The notes under the pieces are model-generated. The model saw nothing but the letters and a program-made list of their open reading frames with translations. It made no database searches and was not told the origin of the DNA. DNA of 64,000 nucleotides from Cedecea neteri (lineage in GTDB: Bacteria > Pseudomonadota > Gammaproteobacteria > Enterobacterales > Enterobacteriaceae), in assembly GCF_000757825.1 (NCBI RefSeq), contig NZ_CP009451.1, forward strand, positions 3,534,001-3,598,000. The letters are read 5' to 3'. Both the position numbers and the translations under genes were made by a program. This document shows, one piece after another, positions 1 to 9,188 of this stretch (position 1 is the stretch's first letter; every line of letters begins with the position of its first letter).

Positions 1-239
1 TGATGATTGACGACGATCGCATCGATCTGCAGCCGGGCGAAGTGATTGAACAACGTATGGTGCGCTTCCGTACCCTGGGCTGTTGGCCGCTGACCGGCGC
101 GGTGGAATCTACCGCGCAGACGCTGCCGGAGATCATCGAAGAGATGCTGGTTTCCACCACCAGTGAACGCCAGGGACGCATGATTGACCGCGACCAGGCC
201 GGCTCCATGGAGCTGAAAAAACGCCAGGGTTATTTCTAA
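1..239 (+). CDS. cysD: CysD C-terminus, sulfate adenylyltransferase subunit 2 (5' partial)
   Basis: CysD is the catalytic subunit of ATP sulfurylase and forms adenosine 5'-phosphosulfate from ATP and sulfate in the cytoplasm, driven by the GTPase CysN. Only the last 78 or so codons lie in the window; the frame is open at the left edge, so the first ATG at 3 is not the true start. The segment [16 protein letters not shown] and the terminal KKRQGYF match the end of enterobacterial CysD. The stop is 11 bases before cysN and a good ribosome binding site (AAGGAG) sits in the gap, so the two are co-transcribed as in the E. coli cysDNC operon. Confidence 0.97.
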   Translation, partial: MIDDDRIDLQPGEVIEQRMVRFRTLGCWPLTGAVESTAQTLPEIIEEMLVSTTSERQGRMIDRDQAGSMELKKRQGYF

Positions 240-250
240 GGAGCCGCCAG

Positions 251-1678
251 ATGAACACCACTATTGCACAACAAATCGCTGACGAAGGCGGCGTAGAAGC
301 CTATCTGCACGCGCAGCAGCACAAAAGCCTGCTGCGGTTTTTGACCTGCGGCAGCGTCGATGACGGCAAAAGCACGTTGATTGGCCGCCTGCTGCACGAC
401 ACGCGCCAGATTTATGAGGATCAGCTCTCTTCGCTGCACACCGACAGTAAACGTCACGGCACCCAGGGCGAGAAACTCGACTTAGCGTTGCTGGTGGATG
501 GCCTGCAGGCTGAACGTGAGCAGGGCATTACCATTGACGTGGCCTATCGCTATTTCTCCACCGAGAAGCGCAAATTTATCATCGCCGACACGCCGGGGCA
601 CGAACAGTACACCCGCAATATGGCGACCGGCGCATCAACCTGTGACCTGGCGATCCTGCTGATCGACGCCCGTAAAGGCGTGTTGGATCAAACCCGTCGT
701 CACAGTTTTATCTCCACGCTGCTGGGGATCAAACATCTGGTGGTGGCGATCAACAAGATGGATCTGGTGGCGTTCAGCGAGCAGACCTTCGAGCAGATCA
801 AACAGGATTACCTGACCTTCGCCCAGCAGCTGCCGGCGGACCTGGATATTCGCTTCGTGCCGCTTTCCGCGCTGGAAGGGGATAACGTGGCAGGCTCCAG
901 CAGCCAGATGCCGTGGTACAGCGGCCCGACGCTGCTCGAAGTGCTGGAAACGGTAGAAATTACTCGCAGCGTGGAGCAGCAGCCAATGCGCTTCCCGGTG
1001 CAGTACGTTAACCGTCCCAACCTGGACTTCCGTGGCTACGCGGGGACGCTGGCTTCGGGCACCGTCAGCGTGGGACAGCGCGTCAAAGTGCTGCCGTCCG
1101 GCGTGGAGTCGAACATCGCCCGAATCGTGACTTTTGATGGAGATTTGCAACAAGCCGGCGCGGGCGAAGCGATAACCCTGGTGCTGAAAGATGAAATCGA
1201 CATCAGCCGGGGCGACCTGCTGGTTGATTCCGGTGAATCACTGGCCGCGGTACAGAGCGCTAAAGTGGATGTGGTATGGATGGCGGAGCAGCCGCTGGTG
1301 CCGGGGCAGAGCTTTGATATCAAGATCGCCGGGAAGAAAACCCGCGCGCGCGTCGACAATATTCAGTACCAGGTTGAGATTAACTCTCTGACTCAGCGCG
1401 TGGTGGAAAGCCTGCCGCTGAACGGCATTGGGCTGGTGGATTTGACCTTCGATGAGCCGCTGGTGCTCGACAAATATCAGACCAATCCGGTGACCGGCGG
1501 GCTGATTTTCATCGATCGCCTGAGCAACGTGACCGTGGGCGCAGGCATGGTGCGTGAGCCGCAGGAAGATGTTTATCAGGAACCTTCGGCATACGGTGCG
1601 TTTGAACTTGAGCTTAATGCTCTGGTGCGTCGCCACTTTCCACACTGGGGCGCGCGTGACCTGCTGGGAGGCAAGTAA
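251..1678 (+). CDS. cysN: CysN, sulfate adenylyltransferase subunit 1 (GTPase)
   Basis: Regulatory GTPase of ATP sulfurylase that couples GTP hydrolysis to APS synthesis by CysD. The 475-residue product has the usual translation-factor layout: a P-loop GSVDDGKST at about residues 34-42, switch [10 protein letters not shown] near 115, the guanine motif NKMD near 170, then two beta-barrel domains. Length agrees with the E. coli protein. It is preceded by AAGGAG and its stop codon overlaps the cysC start (TAATG), which implies translational coupling. Expression is probably under CysB, but the cysD promoter lies outside the window. Confidence 0.98.
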   Translation: MNTTIAQQIADEGGVEAYLHAQQHKSLLRFLTCGSVDDGKSTLIGRLLHDTRQIYEDQLSSLHTDSKRHGTQGEKLDLALLVDGLQAEREQGITIDVAYRYFSTEKRKFIIADTPGHEQYTRNMATGASTCDLAILLIDARKGVLDQTRRHSFISTLLGIKHLVVAINKMDLVAFSEQTFEQIKQDYLTFAQQLPADLDIRFVPLSALEGDNVAGSSSQMPWYSGPTLLEVLETVEITRSVEQQPMRFPVQYVNRPNLDFRGYAGTLASGTVSVGQRVKVLPSGVESNIARIVTFDGDLQQAGAGEAITLVLKDEIDISRGDLLVDSGESLAAVQSAKVDVVWMAEQPLVPGQSFDIKIAGKKTRARVDNIQYQVEINSLTQRVVESLPLNGIGLVDLTFDEPLVLDKYQTNPVTGGLIFIDRLSNVTVGAGMVREPQEDVYQEPSAYGAFELELNALVRRHFPHWGARDLLGGK

Positions 1679-2283
1679 TGGCCGACCATGATGAAAACGT
1701 GGTCTGGCATGCTCACCCCGTTACGCGTGAGCAGCGTGAAGCTTTGCACAAGCACCGTGGGGCGGTGCTGTGGTTTACCGGCTTGTCCGGCTCCGGGAAA
1801 TCAACCGTGGCCGGCGCGCTTGAACAGGAACTGCATAAACTTGGCGTAAGCACCTACTTACTCGACGGCGACAACGTGCGCCACGGGTTATGCAGCGACC
1901 TGGGTTTTAGCGATGCAGACCGTAAAGAAAACATCCGGCGGGTAGGTGAAGTTGCCGGCCTGATGGTGGACGCGGGCCTTGTCGTGCTCAGCGCGTTTAT
2001 CTCGCCGCACCGTGCCGAAAGGCAAATGGTACGCGAACGCGCCGGAGAGGGGCGCTTCTACGAAGTGTTTGTGGATACGCCGCTGGCGATTTGCGAAACC
2101 CGCGATCCTAAAGGGCTGTACAAGAAGGCTCGGGCAGGGGAATTAAAGAATTTTACCGGTATTGATTCGGCGTATGAGGCGCCGCTACAGGCGGAAATAC
2201 ACTTAGACGGCGAACAATTAGTAACAAATTTAGTGGCCCAAATATTAGACCTGCTGCGTCGTGACGATATCATCAATTGCTGA
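1678..2283 (+). CDS. cysC: CysC, adenylylsulfate kinase
   Basis: Phosphorylates APS to PAPS in assimilatory sulfate reduction. The 201-residue protein has the P-loop GLSGSGKST at residues 35-43, the DGDNVRHG substrate motif near 62-69, and the conserved serine of LSAFISPHR near 109 that becomes phosphorylated in the E. coli enzyme (family knowledge). Its ATG overlaps the cysN stop by one base. Last gene of the cysDNC operon; a short GC hairpin without a U-tract follows at 2290-2310. Confidence 0.98.
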   Translation: MADHDENVVWHAHPVTREQREALHKHRGAVLWFTGLSGSGKSTVAGALEQELHKLGVSTYLLDGDNVRHGLCSDLGFSDADRKENIRRVGEVAGLMVDAGLVVLSAFISPHRAERQMVRERAGEGRFYEVFVDTPLAICETRDPKGLYKKARAGELKNFTGIDSAYEAPLQAEIHLDGEQLVTNLVAQILDLLRRDDIINC

Positions 2284-2289
2284 AGACGC

Positions 2290-2310
2290 CCGGAAGCACA
2301 ACGCTTCCGG
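2290..2310 (+). other. Intergenic hairpin after cysC
   Basis: Perfect 8-bp inverted repeat CCGGAAGC / GCTTCCGG with loop ACAAC, lying between the cysC stop and the ygbE start. There is no run of T after it, so it may stabilise the cys mRNA or act as a weak Rho-assisted end rather than a classical terminator. Confidence 0.5.
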
Positions 2311-2333
2311 CCATCAGGGTTATGAAATCAGTT

Positions 2334-2657
2334 ATGCGCAACAGCACGAATATCGTTATTTCTCAGGCTGAACCCAGCCCGACGGTCGAGGAAACAACCT
2401 GGTCATTGCCCGGGGCGTTTATCGGCTTTTTGTCGTGGCTGATGGCGCTAGGCATTCCCTTTTTGGTCTACGGCCCTAACACGCTGTTTTTCTTCCTCTA
2501 CACGTGGCCATTTTTCCTGGCGCTGATGCCGGTCGCGGTGGTGGTGGGGATAGCGTTGCACTCCATTTTGCGCGGCAGGCTGCTGTTTAGCTGCCTGGCT
2601 ACGCTGCTCTCCGTCGCGCTGATGTTCGGCGTACTCTTTATGTGGCTAATGGGTTAG
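2334..2657 (+). CDS. ygbE: YgbE, DUF3561 inner-membrane protein
   Basis: Small inner-membrane protein of unknown function, 107 residues, the same length as E. coli YgbE. An in-frame start exists upstream at 2277 but the ATG at 2334 gives MRNS, matching the family N-terminus. Three hydrophobic stretches are visible: about residues 27-47, 50-75 and 82-106; the core TWPFFLALMPVAVVVGIALH is strongly conserved. It sits between cysC and ftsB as in E. coli. No function is inferred. Confidence 0.93.
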   Translation: MRNSTNIVISQAEPSPTVEETTWSLPGAFIGFLSWLMALGIPFLVYGPNTLFFFLYTWPFFLALMPVAVVVGIALHSILRGRLLFSCLATLLSVALMFGVLFMWLMG

Positions 2658-2842
2658 CCGTGCCTAACTGCGTCAAACCGTAACAGACTATTTTTGGGCA
2701 ACGTTAAGCTAAACTTGCTGCAATCGCGCATGAATGCGCGTTATGTGGTAAATTCTGGCGCGATTTGGCGGGCAGGGTTGCTTGCCATTGTGGAGTCGAC
2801 GAAAAAGTTGTGGGATGATTGTGCCGTTTTTCAGGGGGCAGG

Positions 2843-3169
2843 ATGGGTAAACTAACGCTGCTGTTGCTGGCCTTGCTGGTCTGGCTTCAGTATTCGCTGT
2901 GGTTCGGAAAAAACGGCGTACACGATTACACGCGCGTCAGCGAAGATGTCGCTGCGCAGCAGGCAACCAATGCCAAATTAAAATCTCGCAACGATCAGCT
3001 TTTTGCCGAAATTGACGACCTCAACGGTGGCCAGGAAGCGATTGAAGAGCGCGCTCGCAACGAACTCAGCATGACCAGGCCGGGGGAGACTTTTTATCGC
3101 CTGGTGCCGGAAGCCTCCAAACGCGCAGCCAACGGTAATCCCCCTAACGCCGGGCAAAATAATCGATAA
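2843..3169 (+). CDS. ftsB: FtsB, cell division protein
   Basis: Bitopic divisome protein that forms the FtsQLB complex and passes the activation signal to the FtsWI septal peptidoglycan synthase. The ATG at 2843 (MGKLTLLLL) is the family start. Residues 4-21 form the single transmembrane helix and residues about 28-62 a periplasmic coiled coil, followed by the conserved [20 protein letters not shown]. At 108 residues it is slightly longer than E. coli FtsB (103) because of a longer unstructured tail. It lies 19 bases before ispD, as in other enterics. Confidence 0.97.
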   Translation: MGKLTLLLLALLVWLQYSLWFGKNGVHDYTRVSEDVAAQQATNAKLKSRNDQLFAEIDDLNGGQEAIEERARNELSMTRPGETFYRLVPEASKRAANGNPPNAGQNNR

Positions 3170-3188
3170 CTCAGCATAAGTGAAAGGC

Positions 3189-3899
3189 ATGGCAGACTCC
3201 TCCCAGGACGTAATTGCCGTGATACCGGCCGCCGGTATCGGCAGCCGTATGCAAACGGAATGTCCTAAGCAGTACCTACACATCGGCGACAAAACGATTC
3301 TCGAACACGCGGTGGCTAGCCTGATGGCGCACCCGCGCGTGGGCCAGACGATCGTCGCTGTCAGCCCCAACGATGCTTACTTTTCTTCTCTGCCGCTGGC
3401 CTCCGATCCTCGCGTCACCGTGGTGACGGGCGGGAAACAGCGTGCGGATTCCGTTCTGGCTGGCCTGCAGGCCGCAGGCGATGCGAAATGGGTGCTGGTT
3501 CACGACGCTGCGCGCCCCTGTCTGCACCCGGACGACCTCGAAAATCTGCTGGCGATTATCGCTACCAGCAAAGTCGGCGGCATTTTGGCCGCTCCGGTTC
3601 GCGACACCATGAAGCGAGGCGAGCCCGGTAAAGCGCTGATAGCGCATACGGTAGATCGTGAAGATCTCTGGCATGCCCTTACGCCGCAGCTGTTCCCTCT
3701 CGAACTTTTGCGCAGCTGTCTGCTGCGCGCGCTGGATGAAGGCGCCACCATCACCGATGAAGCCTCGGCCCTTGAATATTGCGGCTTTCATCCAGAACTG
3801 ATTAGCGCTCGGGCTGATAATATCAAGGTGACTCGCCCTGAAGATCTGGCGCTGGCGGCTTTCTATCTTACGCGGTTAACCCAAACGGAGAATTTATAA
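3189..3899 (+). CDS. ispD: IspD, 2-C-methyl-D-erythritol 4-phosphate cytidylyltransferase
   Basis: Third step of the MEP isoprenoid pathway: transfers CMP to methylerythritol phosphate. The ATG at 3189 gives 236 residues, the E. coli length; a GTG at 3180 is less likely. Nucleotide-binding motif PAAGIGSRM at 13-21, the lysine of [13 protein letters not shown] near 105 and TDEASALE near 190 are all present. The stop overlaps the ispF start by one base, so the two sequential enzymes are translationally coupled. Confidence 0.98.
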   Translation: MADSSQDVIAVIPAAGIGSRMQTECPKQYLHIGDKTILEHAVASLMAHPRVGQTIVAVSPNDAYFSSLPLASDPRVTVVTGGKQRADSVLAGLQAAGDAKWVLVHDAARPCLHPDDLENLLAIIATSKVGGILAAPVRDTMKRGEPGKALIAHTVDREDLWHALTPQLFPLELLRSCLLRALDEGATITDEASALEYCGFHPELISARADNIKVTRPEDLALAAFYLTRLTQTENL

Positions 3900-4378
3900 T
3901 GCGTATCGGACATGGTTTTGATGTTCATGCTTTTGGCGGTGAAGGCCCGATTATTATTGGCGGCGTTCGTGTCCCGTTCGAAAAAGGGCTGCTGGCCCAT
4001 TCTGATGGCGACGTTGCCCTGCATGCCCTGACCGATGCGCTGCTGGGTGCCGCCGCGCTGGGAGATATCGGCAAGCTGTTCCCGGACACCGATCCTGCCT
4101 TCAAAGGTGCGGACAGCCGCGAACTGCTGCGCGAAGCGTGGCGTCGCATTCAGGCTAAAGGTTTTACGCTTGGGAACGTCGACGTGACGATTATCGCTCA
4201 GGCACCGAAAATGGCTCCGCACATCCCGCAGATGCGCGTGTTTATCGCCGAAGATCTCGGCTGCCATATGGATGATGTCAACGTTAAAGCGACCACCACC
4301 GAGAAGCTCGGCTTTACCGGGCGTGGGGAAGGTATTGCCTGTGAAGCCGTGGCGCTGCTGCATAAGGCCAGCAAGTAA
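3899..4378 (+). CDS. ispF: IspF, 2-C-methyl-D-erythritol 2,4-cyclodiphosphate synthase
   Basis: Cyclises CDP-methylerythritol 2-phosphate with loss of CMP; a homotrimeric zinc enzyme. The 159-residue protein starts [12 protein letters not shown], giving the zinc ligands D8 and H10, with the third ligand H42 in the [14 protein letters not shown] loop, and the C-terminal [15 protein letters not shown] that binds the nucleotide. Length equals the E. coli enzyme. It overlaps ispD upstream and truD downstream by one base each. Confidence 0.98.
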   Translation: MRIGHGFDVHAFGGEGPIIIGGVRVPFEKGLLAHSDGDVALHALTDALLGAAALGDIGKLFPDTDPAFKGADSRELLREAWRRIQAKGFTLGNVDVTIIAQAPKMAPHIPQMRVFIAEDLGCHMDDVNVKATTTEKLGFTGRGEGIACEAVALLHKASK

Positions 4379-5424
4379 TGGATATGCAAAACCTGACCTG
4401 GCTGCACGGTAAGCCGCAGGGCAGCGGCGTTATCAAGGCCAGTCCTGAAGACTTCGTGGTGATTGAAGATTTGGGCTTTGGCCCCGACGGCGACGGCGAG
4501 CATCTGCTGCTGCGAATTCTGAAAAGCGGCTGCAATACGCGTTTTGTCGCCGATGCGCTGGCGAAATTCCTCAAAGTCCATGCTCGCGAAGTCAGCTTTG
4601 CCGGGCAGAAAGACAAACATGCCGTGACCGAGCAGTGGTTCTGCGTCCGCCTCCCGGGCAAAGAGATGCCTGATATGAGCGCCTTTGCGCTCGAAGGTTG
4701 CCAGGTGCTGGAGTTTGCCCGCCACCGCCGCAAGCTGCGTTTGGGCGCGCTGCAAGGGAACCGCTTTACCCTCGTCCTGCGCGAAGTCAGCGATCGTAGC
4801 GAACTGGAGCAGCGCCTGCAGGCCGTGGCGCAGCAGGGCGTGCCTAACTATTTCGGCAGCCAGCGTTTTGGTATTGGCGGTAACAACCTGCATCAGGCGA
4901 AGCGCTGGGCGGAGAGTAATGCGCCGCTGCGAGACAGAAATAAACGCAGTTTTTGGTTGTCGGCAGCACGCAGCGCGTTGTTTAATCAGATTGTTAGCCA
5001 GCGCCTGAAAAAACCAGACTTTAATCAAGTTGTTGATGGCGATGCGCTACAATTGGCAGGACGCGGCAGCTGGTTTGTGGCGACCCCGGAAGAACTCCCA
5101 ACCCTGCAACAGCGAGTAGATGACGGCGAACTGCTGATCACGGCTTCGCTGCCGGGTGACGGCGAGTGGGGAACGCAAAACGCAGCGCTGGCTTTTGAGC
5201 AACAATGCGTGGCGGAAGAAGATGTCCTGCTGGGCTTGTTGAAGCGTGAACGCGTGGAAGCTGCGCGCCGGGCGATGCTGGTTCAGCCTAAAGCGCTGAG
5301 CTGGAACTGGTGGGATGATGTGACCGTCGAGCTGAATTTCTGGCTGCCGGCGGGAAGCTTTGCCACCAGCGTTGTCAGGGAACTCATGAACACAGCGGGT
5401 GATTATGCGAATATTGCTGAGTAA
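4378..5424 (+). CDS. truD: TruD, tRNA pseudouridine(13) synthase
   Basis: Makes pseudouridine at position 13 of tRNA-Glu. The 348-residue protein has the catalytic aspartate in [13 protein letters not shown] at about residue 79, the NYFGSQRFG motif near 158 and the [16 protein letters not shown] region. The first few residues differ from E. coli (MDMQNLTW versus MIEFDNLTY) but length is almost the same. The ATG overlaps the ispF stop, and the 3' end overlaps surE by 20 bases. Confidence 0.97.
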   Translation: MDMQNLTWLHGKPQGSGVIKASPEDFVVIEDLGFGPDGDGEHLLLRILKSGCNTRFVADALAKFLKVHAREVSFAGQKDKHAVTEQWFCVRLPGKEMPDMSAFALEGCQVLEFARHRRKLRLGALQGNRFTLVLREVSDRSELEQRLQAVAQQGVPNYFGSQRFGIGGNNLHQAKRWAESNAPLRDRNKRSFWLSAARSALFNQIVSQRLKKPDFNQVVDGDALQLAGRGSWFVATPEELPTLQQRVDDGELLITASLPGDGEWGTQNAALAFEQQCVAEEDVLLGLLKRERVEAARRAMLVQPKALSWNWWDDVTVELNFWLPAGSFATSVVRELMNTAGDYANIAE

Positions 5425-6166
5425 CGATGACGGAGTCCAGGCCCCTGGCATTCAGGTGCTGGCGGAGGCGTTGCGTGAATTTGCCGAGGTGCAGGTGGTT
5501 GCCCCGGACAGAAACCGCAGCGGCGCATCTAACTCGCTGACGCTCGAGTCATCGCTAAGAACCTTTACCCTCGCCAACGGAGATATCTCCGTGCAGATGG
5601 GCACGCCGACGGACTGCGTCTATCTCGGCGTGAATGCTTTGATGCACCCCCGGCCAGACATTGTGGTGTCGGGCATTAACGCCGGGCCTAATCTCGGCGA
5701 CGACGTTATCTATTCCGGTACCGTTGCGGCCGCGACGGAAGGGCGTCATTTAGGGCTTCCGGCACTTGCCGTTTCGCTCGATGGCCACCAGCACTATGAA
5801 ACGGCGGCGGCGGTAACCTGTTCTATTCTTCGGGCGCTGGCTCGCGAGCCGCTGCGCACCGGGCGCATTCTTAACATCAACGTCCCCGACCTGCCGCTCG
5901 ATAAAATCAAAGGCATTCGCGTTACCCGCTGCGGCAGCCGTCATCCGTCAGACCAGGTTATTCGCCAGCAAGATCCGCGCGGCAACACGGTGTACTGGAT
6001 TGGCCCGCCGGGAGAAAAACTGGATGCGGCGCCGGACACCGACTTTGCTGCCGTCGACGAAGGCTACGTTTCGGTGACCCCGCTGCACGTCGATTTAACC
6101 GCACATAGCGCCCATGAAGTCGTTGGCCACTGGCTGGAAAAGGCCGGAGTTGAGGCTCAATGGTAA
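5405..6166 (+). CDS. surE: SurE, 5'/3'-nucleotidase and exopolyphosphatase
   Basis: Broad-specificity nucleotidase important for stationary-phase and stress survival. The start at 5405 ([10 protein letters not shown]) gives 253 residues, the E. coli length; the GTG at 5399 is less likely. Metal ligands D8 and D9 (SNDDG), the serine of NRSGASNS near 39 and the asparagine of SGINAGPN near 92 form the recognised active site. It overlaps truD at the 5' end and pcm at the 3' end by 7 bases, a tight cluster leading to nlpD-rpoS. Confidence 0.97.
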   Translation: MRILLSNDDGVQAPGIQVLAEALREFAEVQVVAPDRNRSGASNSLTLESSLRTFTLANGDISVQMGTPTDCVYLGVNALMHPRPDIVVSGINAGPNLGDDVIYSGTVAAATEGRHLGLPALAVSLDGHQHYETAAAVTCSILRALAREPLRTGRILNINVPDLPLDKIKGIRVTRCGSRHPSDQVIRQQDPRGNTVYWIGPPGEKLDAAPDTDFAAVDEGYVSVTPLHVDLTAHSAHEVVGHWLEKAGVEAQW

Positions 6167-6786
6167 GCAGACGCGTACAAACCCTTCTCGATCAGCTTCG
6201 TGCCCAGGGCATCAAGAACGAACAGGTTCTTGAGGCTATCGCGCAGGTGCCGCGCGAGAAGTTTGTCGACGAAGCGTTTGAACACAAAGCCTGGGAAAAT
6301 ACCGCGTTACCTATTGGGTCTGGTCAGACTATCTCTCAGCCGTATATGGTGGCGAGGATGACGGAGCTGCTGGAGCTGACGGAGCATTCAAAGGTGCTGG
6401 AGATTGGCACCGGCTCGGGTTACCAGACCGCAATTCTGGCGCATCTGGTGGGGCATGTTTGCTCCGTAGAGCGCATCAAAGGGCTGCAATGGCACGCCAG
6501 ACGTCGCCTGAAGCAGCTCGATTTACACAATATTTCGACCCGTCACGGCGATGGCTGGCAGGGCTGGCAGGCGAAAGCCCCGTTTGACGCTATTATTGTG
6601 ACGGCGGCCCCGCCGGAAATTCCGACTGCGCTACTGTCGCAGCTGGACGAAGGCGGCATTCTTGTTTTACCCGTGGGCGACGACCAGCAGTTTTTAAAAC
6701 GCGTCCGTCGCCACGGAGACGAATTTTCAATCGACACGGTAGAAGCTGTTCGCTTTGTGCCCTTAGTGCCCGGCGAATTAGCATAA
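6160..6786 (+). CDS. pcm: Pcm, protein-L-isoaspartate O-methyltransferase
   Basis: SAM-dependent repair enzyme that methylates isoaspartyl residues in aged proteins. 208 residues, identical in length to E. coli. Motif I ([15 protein letters not shown]) lies near residues 79-93, preceded by the substrate region [15 protein letters not shown] near 50-65. The start ATG at 6160 is inside the surE end. Followed by a short hairpin and T-run at 6788-6808 before nlpD. Confidence 0.98.
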   Translation: MVSRRVQTLLDQLRAQGIKNEQVLEAIAQVPREKFVDEAFEHKAWENTALPIGSGQTISQPYMVARMTELLELTEHSKVLEIGTGSGYQTAILAHLVGHVCSVERIKGLQWHARRRLKQLDLHNISTRHGDGWQGWQAKAPFDAIIVTAAPPEIPTALLSQLDEGGILVLPVGDDQQFLKRVRRHGDEFSIDTVEAVRFVPLVPGELA

Positions 6787-6787
6787 C

Positions 6788-6808
6788 CCGGAAATATCCG
6801 GTTTTCTT
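6788..6808 (+). terminator. Weak terminator after pcm
   Basis: Five-bp stem CCGGA / TCCGG with loop AATA, followed by TTTTCTT. Short stem, so termination is probably partial; it separates the surE-pcm unit from nlpD. Confidence 0.45.
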
Positions 6809-6917
6809 GCTGTTGATTCGGCGTAACGTAGCCGAATTCAGCAAAAGCTGGCGTGGTTTACGCCGCTTTTCTACAGTGTTTTCATGAATATCTGGTTGTT
6901 ATCATTTTGGGGGATAA

Positions 6918-8066
6918 ATGAGCGCGGGAAGCCCAACTTTCACTTTACGCCGGGCGGCGGTGTTGACGCTAACCAGCCTTTGGCTGGCAGGCTGTACGAG
7001 CAATAATAACACCCAGGCACCGATCAGTTCCGTTGGCGGCAACGGCAATGCTTCAGGCTCTTCAACCGGCAGCCTGCTGGTGACTAAGCCACCGACAATG
7101 TCTACCTCTACCCCGGTTCAGCAACCGCAGATTCAACCGGTTCAGCCCGTTCAGCAGCCGCAAATCCAGCCCGTTCGTCAGCCTCAGGCCCAGCCCGTCG
7201 CCTCCGAACCTGTGCATACGGAAAATGGCCGCATCGTCTACAACCGCCAGTATGGGAATATTCCCAAAGGCAGCTATGCGGGCGGCAGCACCTACACCGT
7301 TAAGCGCGGCGACACCCTGTTCTATATTGCGTGGATTACCGGGAACGACTTCCGTGACCTGGCCCAGCGTAACAACGTAGCGGCACCGTATGGTCTCGAG
7401 GTGGGGCAAACCCTTCAGGTGGGCAACGCATCCGGGACGCCAATCACCGGTGGCAACGCGGTTACCGCGGCCGATGCCCGCGCGCAGGGCGTGACTACGC
7501 CAGTTGAACAAAACTCGACCAGGGTAGTTGCTTCTAAACCGACAATTACGTATTCTGAGGATTCAGGTGAACAGAGTGCTACCAAAATGTTACCGGGCAA
7601 TAAGCCAGCTGAGACTGTCGTCACAGCACCGGTTACGGCACCTGTGGTTAGCTCTACCGAACCTACCGTCAGCAGTACGTCTAACAGCTCGCCAATCTCG
7701 ACCTGGCGCTGGCCGACCGACGGTAAGATCATCGAGAACTTTGCGGCGACCGAAGGGGGCAACAAAGGTATCGATATCGCCGGCAGTAAAGGACAGGCAA
7801 TTATCGCGACTGCCGCAGGGCGCGTGGTATATGCCGGTAACGCACTGCGCGGTTACGGTAATCTAATCATCATCAAACACAACGATGATTATCTGAGTGC
7901 CTACGCCCATAACGATACAATGCTGGTCCGGGAACAAGAAGAAGTTAAGGCGGGGCAAAAAATCGCTACCATGGGTAGCACCGGAACCAGTTCTACACGA
8001 TTGCATTTTGAAATTCGTTACAAGGGGAAATCCGTAAACCCGCTGCGTTATTTGCCGCAGCGATAA
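6918..8066 (+). CDS. nlpD: NlpD, LytM-domain lipoprotein activator of amidase AmiC
   Basis: Outer-membrane lipoprotein that activates AmiC during daughter-cell separation. A lipobox LAGC puts the lipidated cysteine at residue 26. A Pro/Gln-rich linker with repeated QPQIQPV units follows, then a LysM domain (about 125-168, [15 protein letters not shown]) and a C-terminal LytM domain (about 275-378). The domain lacks an intact HLHFE zinc motif (RLHFEI here), the degenerate state that makes NlpD an activator instead of an enzyme. 382 residues, against 379 in E. coli. In E. coli the main rpoS promoter lies inside nlpD, so this reading frame probably also carries the rpoS leader. Confidence 0.97.
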   Translation: MSAGSPTFTLRRAAVLTLTSLWLAGCTSNNNTQAPISSVGGNGNASGSSTGSLLVTKPPTMSTSTPVQQPQIQPVQPVQQPQIQPVRQPQAQPVASEPVHTENGRIVYNRQYGNIPKGSYAGGSTYTVKRGDTLFYIAWITGNDFRDLAQRNNVAAPYGLEVGQTLQVGNASGTPITGGNAVTAADARAQGVTTPVEQNSTRVVASKPTITYSEDSGEQSATKMLPGNKPAETVVTAPVTAPVVSSTEPTVSSTSNSSPISTWRWPTDGKIIENFAATEGGNKGIDIAGSKGQAIIATAAGRVVYAGNALRGYGNLIIIKHNDDYLSAYAHNDTMLVREQEEVKAGQKIATMGSTGTSSTRLHFEIRYKGKSVNPLRYLPQR

Positions 8067-8122
8067 ACCGGCAAGACATTCATTGAGTGTATTGCCCAGG
8101 GATCACGGGTAGGAGCCACCTT

Positions 8123-9115
8123 ATGAGTCAGAATACGCTGAAAGTTAACGAGTTAAACGAAGACGCGGAATATGATGAGAACGGAGTTGAGGCTTTTGAC
8201 GAAAAAGCCCTTGTAGAAGAGGAACCCAGTGATAACGACCTTGCAGAAGAAGAGCTGTTGTCACAGGGTGCTACACAGCGTGTACTGGATGCGACTCAGC
8301 TTTATCTTGGAGAGATCGGTTACTCTCCATTATTAACAGCCGAAGAAGAAGTTTACTTTGCTCGCCGCGCACTGCGCGGTGATGTAGCCTCCCGCCGACG
8401 CATGATCGAAAGTAACCTGCGTCTGGTGGTCAAGATTGCCCGTCGTTACAGCAATCGCGGTCTGGCTTTGCTGGACCTGATTGAAGAGGGTAACCTGGGG
8501 CTTATTCGTGCCGTTGAGAAGTTCGATCCAGAACGTGGATTCCGTTTCTCAACGTACGCCACATGGTGGATTCGTCAGACCATCGAACGGGCAATCATGA
8601 ACCAAACCCGTACGATTCGCCTGCCGATTCACATTGTGAAAGAGCTGAACGTTTACCTGCGTACCGCTCGCGAACTCTCCCATAAGCTCGACCACGAGCC
8701 GAGTGCGGAAGAGATTGCCGAGCAGCTGGATAAACCGGTTGATGACGTTAGCCGTATGCTGCGTCTCAACGAGCGCATTACCTCGGTAGACACCCCATTG
8801 GGCGGTGACTCTGAGAAAGCGCTGCTGGATATCCTCGCGGACGAGAAAGACAACGGACCGGAAGACACCACGCAAGACGATGATATGAAACAGAGCATCG
8901 TGAAGTGGTTGTTCGAACTGAACGCTAAGCAGCGTGAAGTGCTGGCTCGTCGTTTTGGTCTGCTGGGTTATGAAGCTGCAACGCTGGAAGATGTGGGTCG
9001 TGAAATCGGCCTGACTCGTGAACGCGTTCGTCAGATTCAGGTTGAAGGCCTGCGCCGTCTGCGTGAAATCCTGCAGACTCAGGGGCTGAACCTCGAAGCG
9101 CTGTTCCGCGAATAA
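8123..9115 (+). CDS. rpoS: RpoS, stationary-phase sigma factor
   Basis: Sigma-38, master regulator of the general stress response. The ATG at 8123 with upstream AGGAG gives 330 residues, the E. coli length; in-frame codons back to 8087 are leader. Sigma region 1.2 ([19 protein letters not shown]), region 2 ([20 protein letters not shown]; the -10 element [18 protein letters not shown]), region 3 and region 4 with the recognition helix [13 protein letters not shown] are all intact. The GGGATCACGGGTAGGAGCC leader resembles the E. coli translational control region targeted by Hfq-dependent sRNAs. A strong terminator follows at once, with mutS converging from the other side. Confidence 0.99.
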   Translation: MSQNTLKVNELNEDAEYDENGVEAFDEKALVEEEPSDNDLAEEELLSQGATQRVLDATQLYLGEIGYSPLLTAEEEVYFARRALRGDVASRRRMIESNLRLVVKIARRYSNRGLALLDLIEEGNLGLIRAVEKFDPERGFRFSTYATWWIRQTIERAIMNQTRTIRLPIHIVKELNVYLRTARELSHKLDHEPSAEEIAEQLDKPVDDVSRMLRLNERITSVDTPLGGDSEKALLDILADEKDNGPEDTTQDDDMKQSIVKWLFELNAKQREVLARRFGLLGYEAATLEDVGREIGLTRERVRQIQVEGLRRLREILQTQGLNLEALFRE

Positions 9116-9130
9116 CAAAGTTTCCATCAA

Positions 9131-9165
9131 AAAGGCCAGTCAGCGATGACTGGCCTTTTTCTTTT
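9131..9165 (+). terminator. rpoS rho-independent terminator
   Basis: Twelve-bp stem AAAGGCCAGTCA / TGACTGGCCTTT, loop GCGA, followed by TTCTTTT. A-rich on the left side as well, so it may also end transcripts of the converging mutS gene. Confidence 0.93.
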
Positions 9166-9188
9166 GCCTTCCGCAACGGGGAGGGGAA

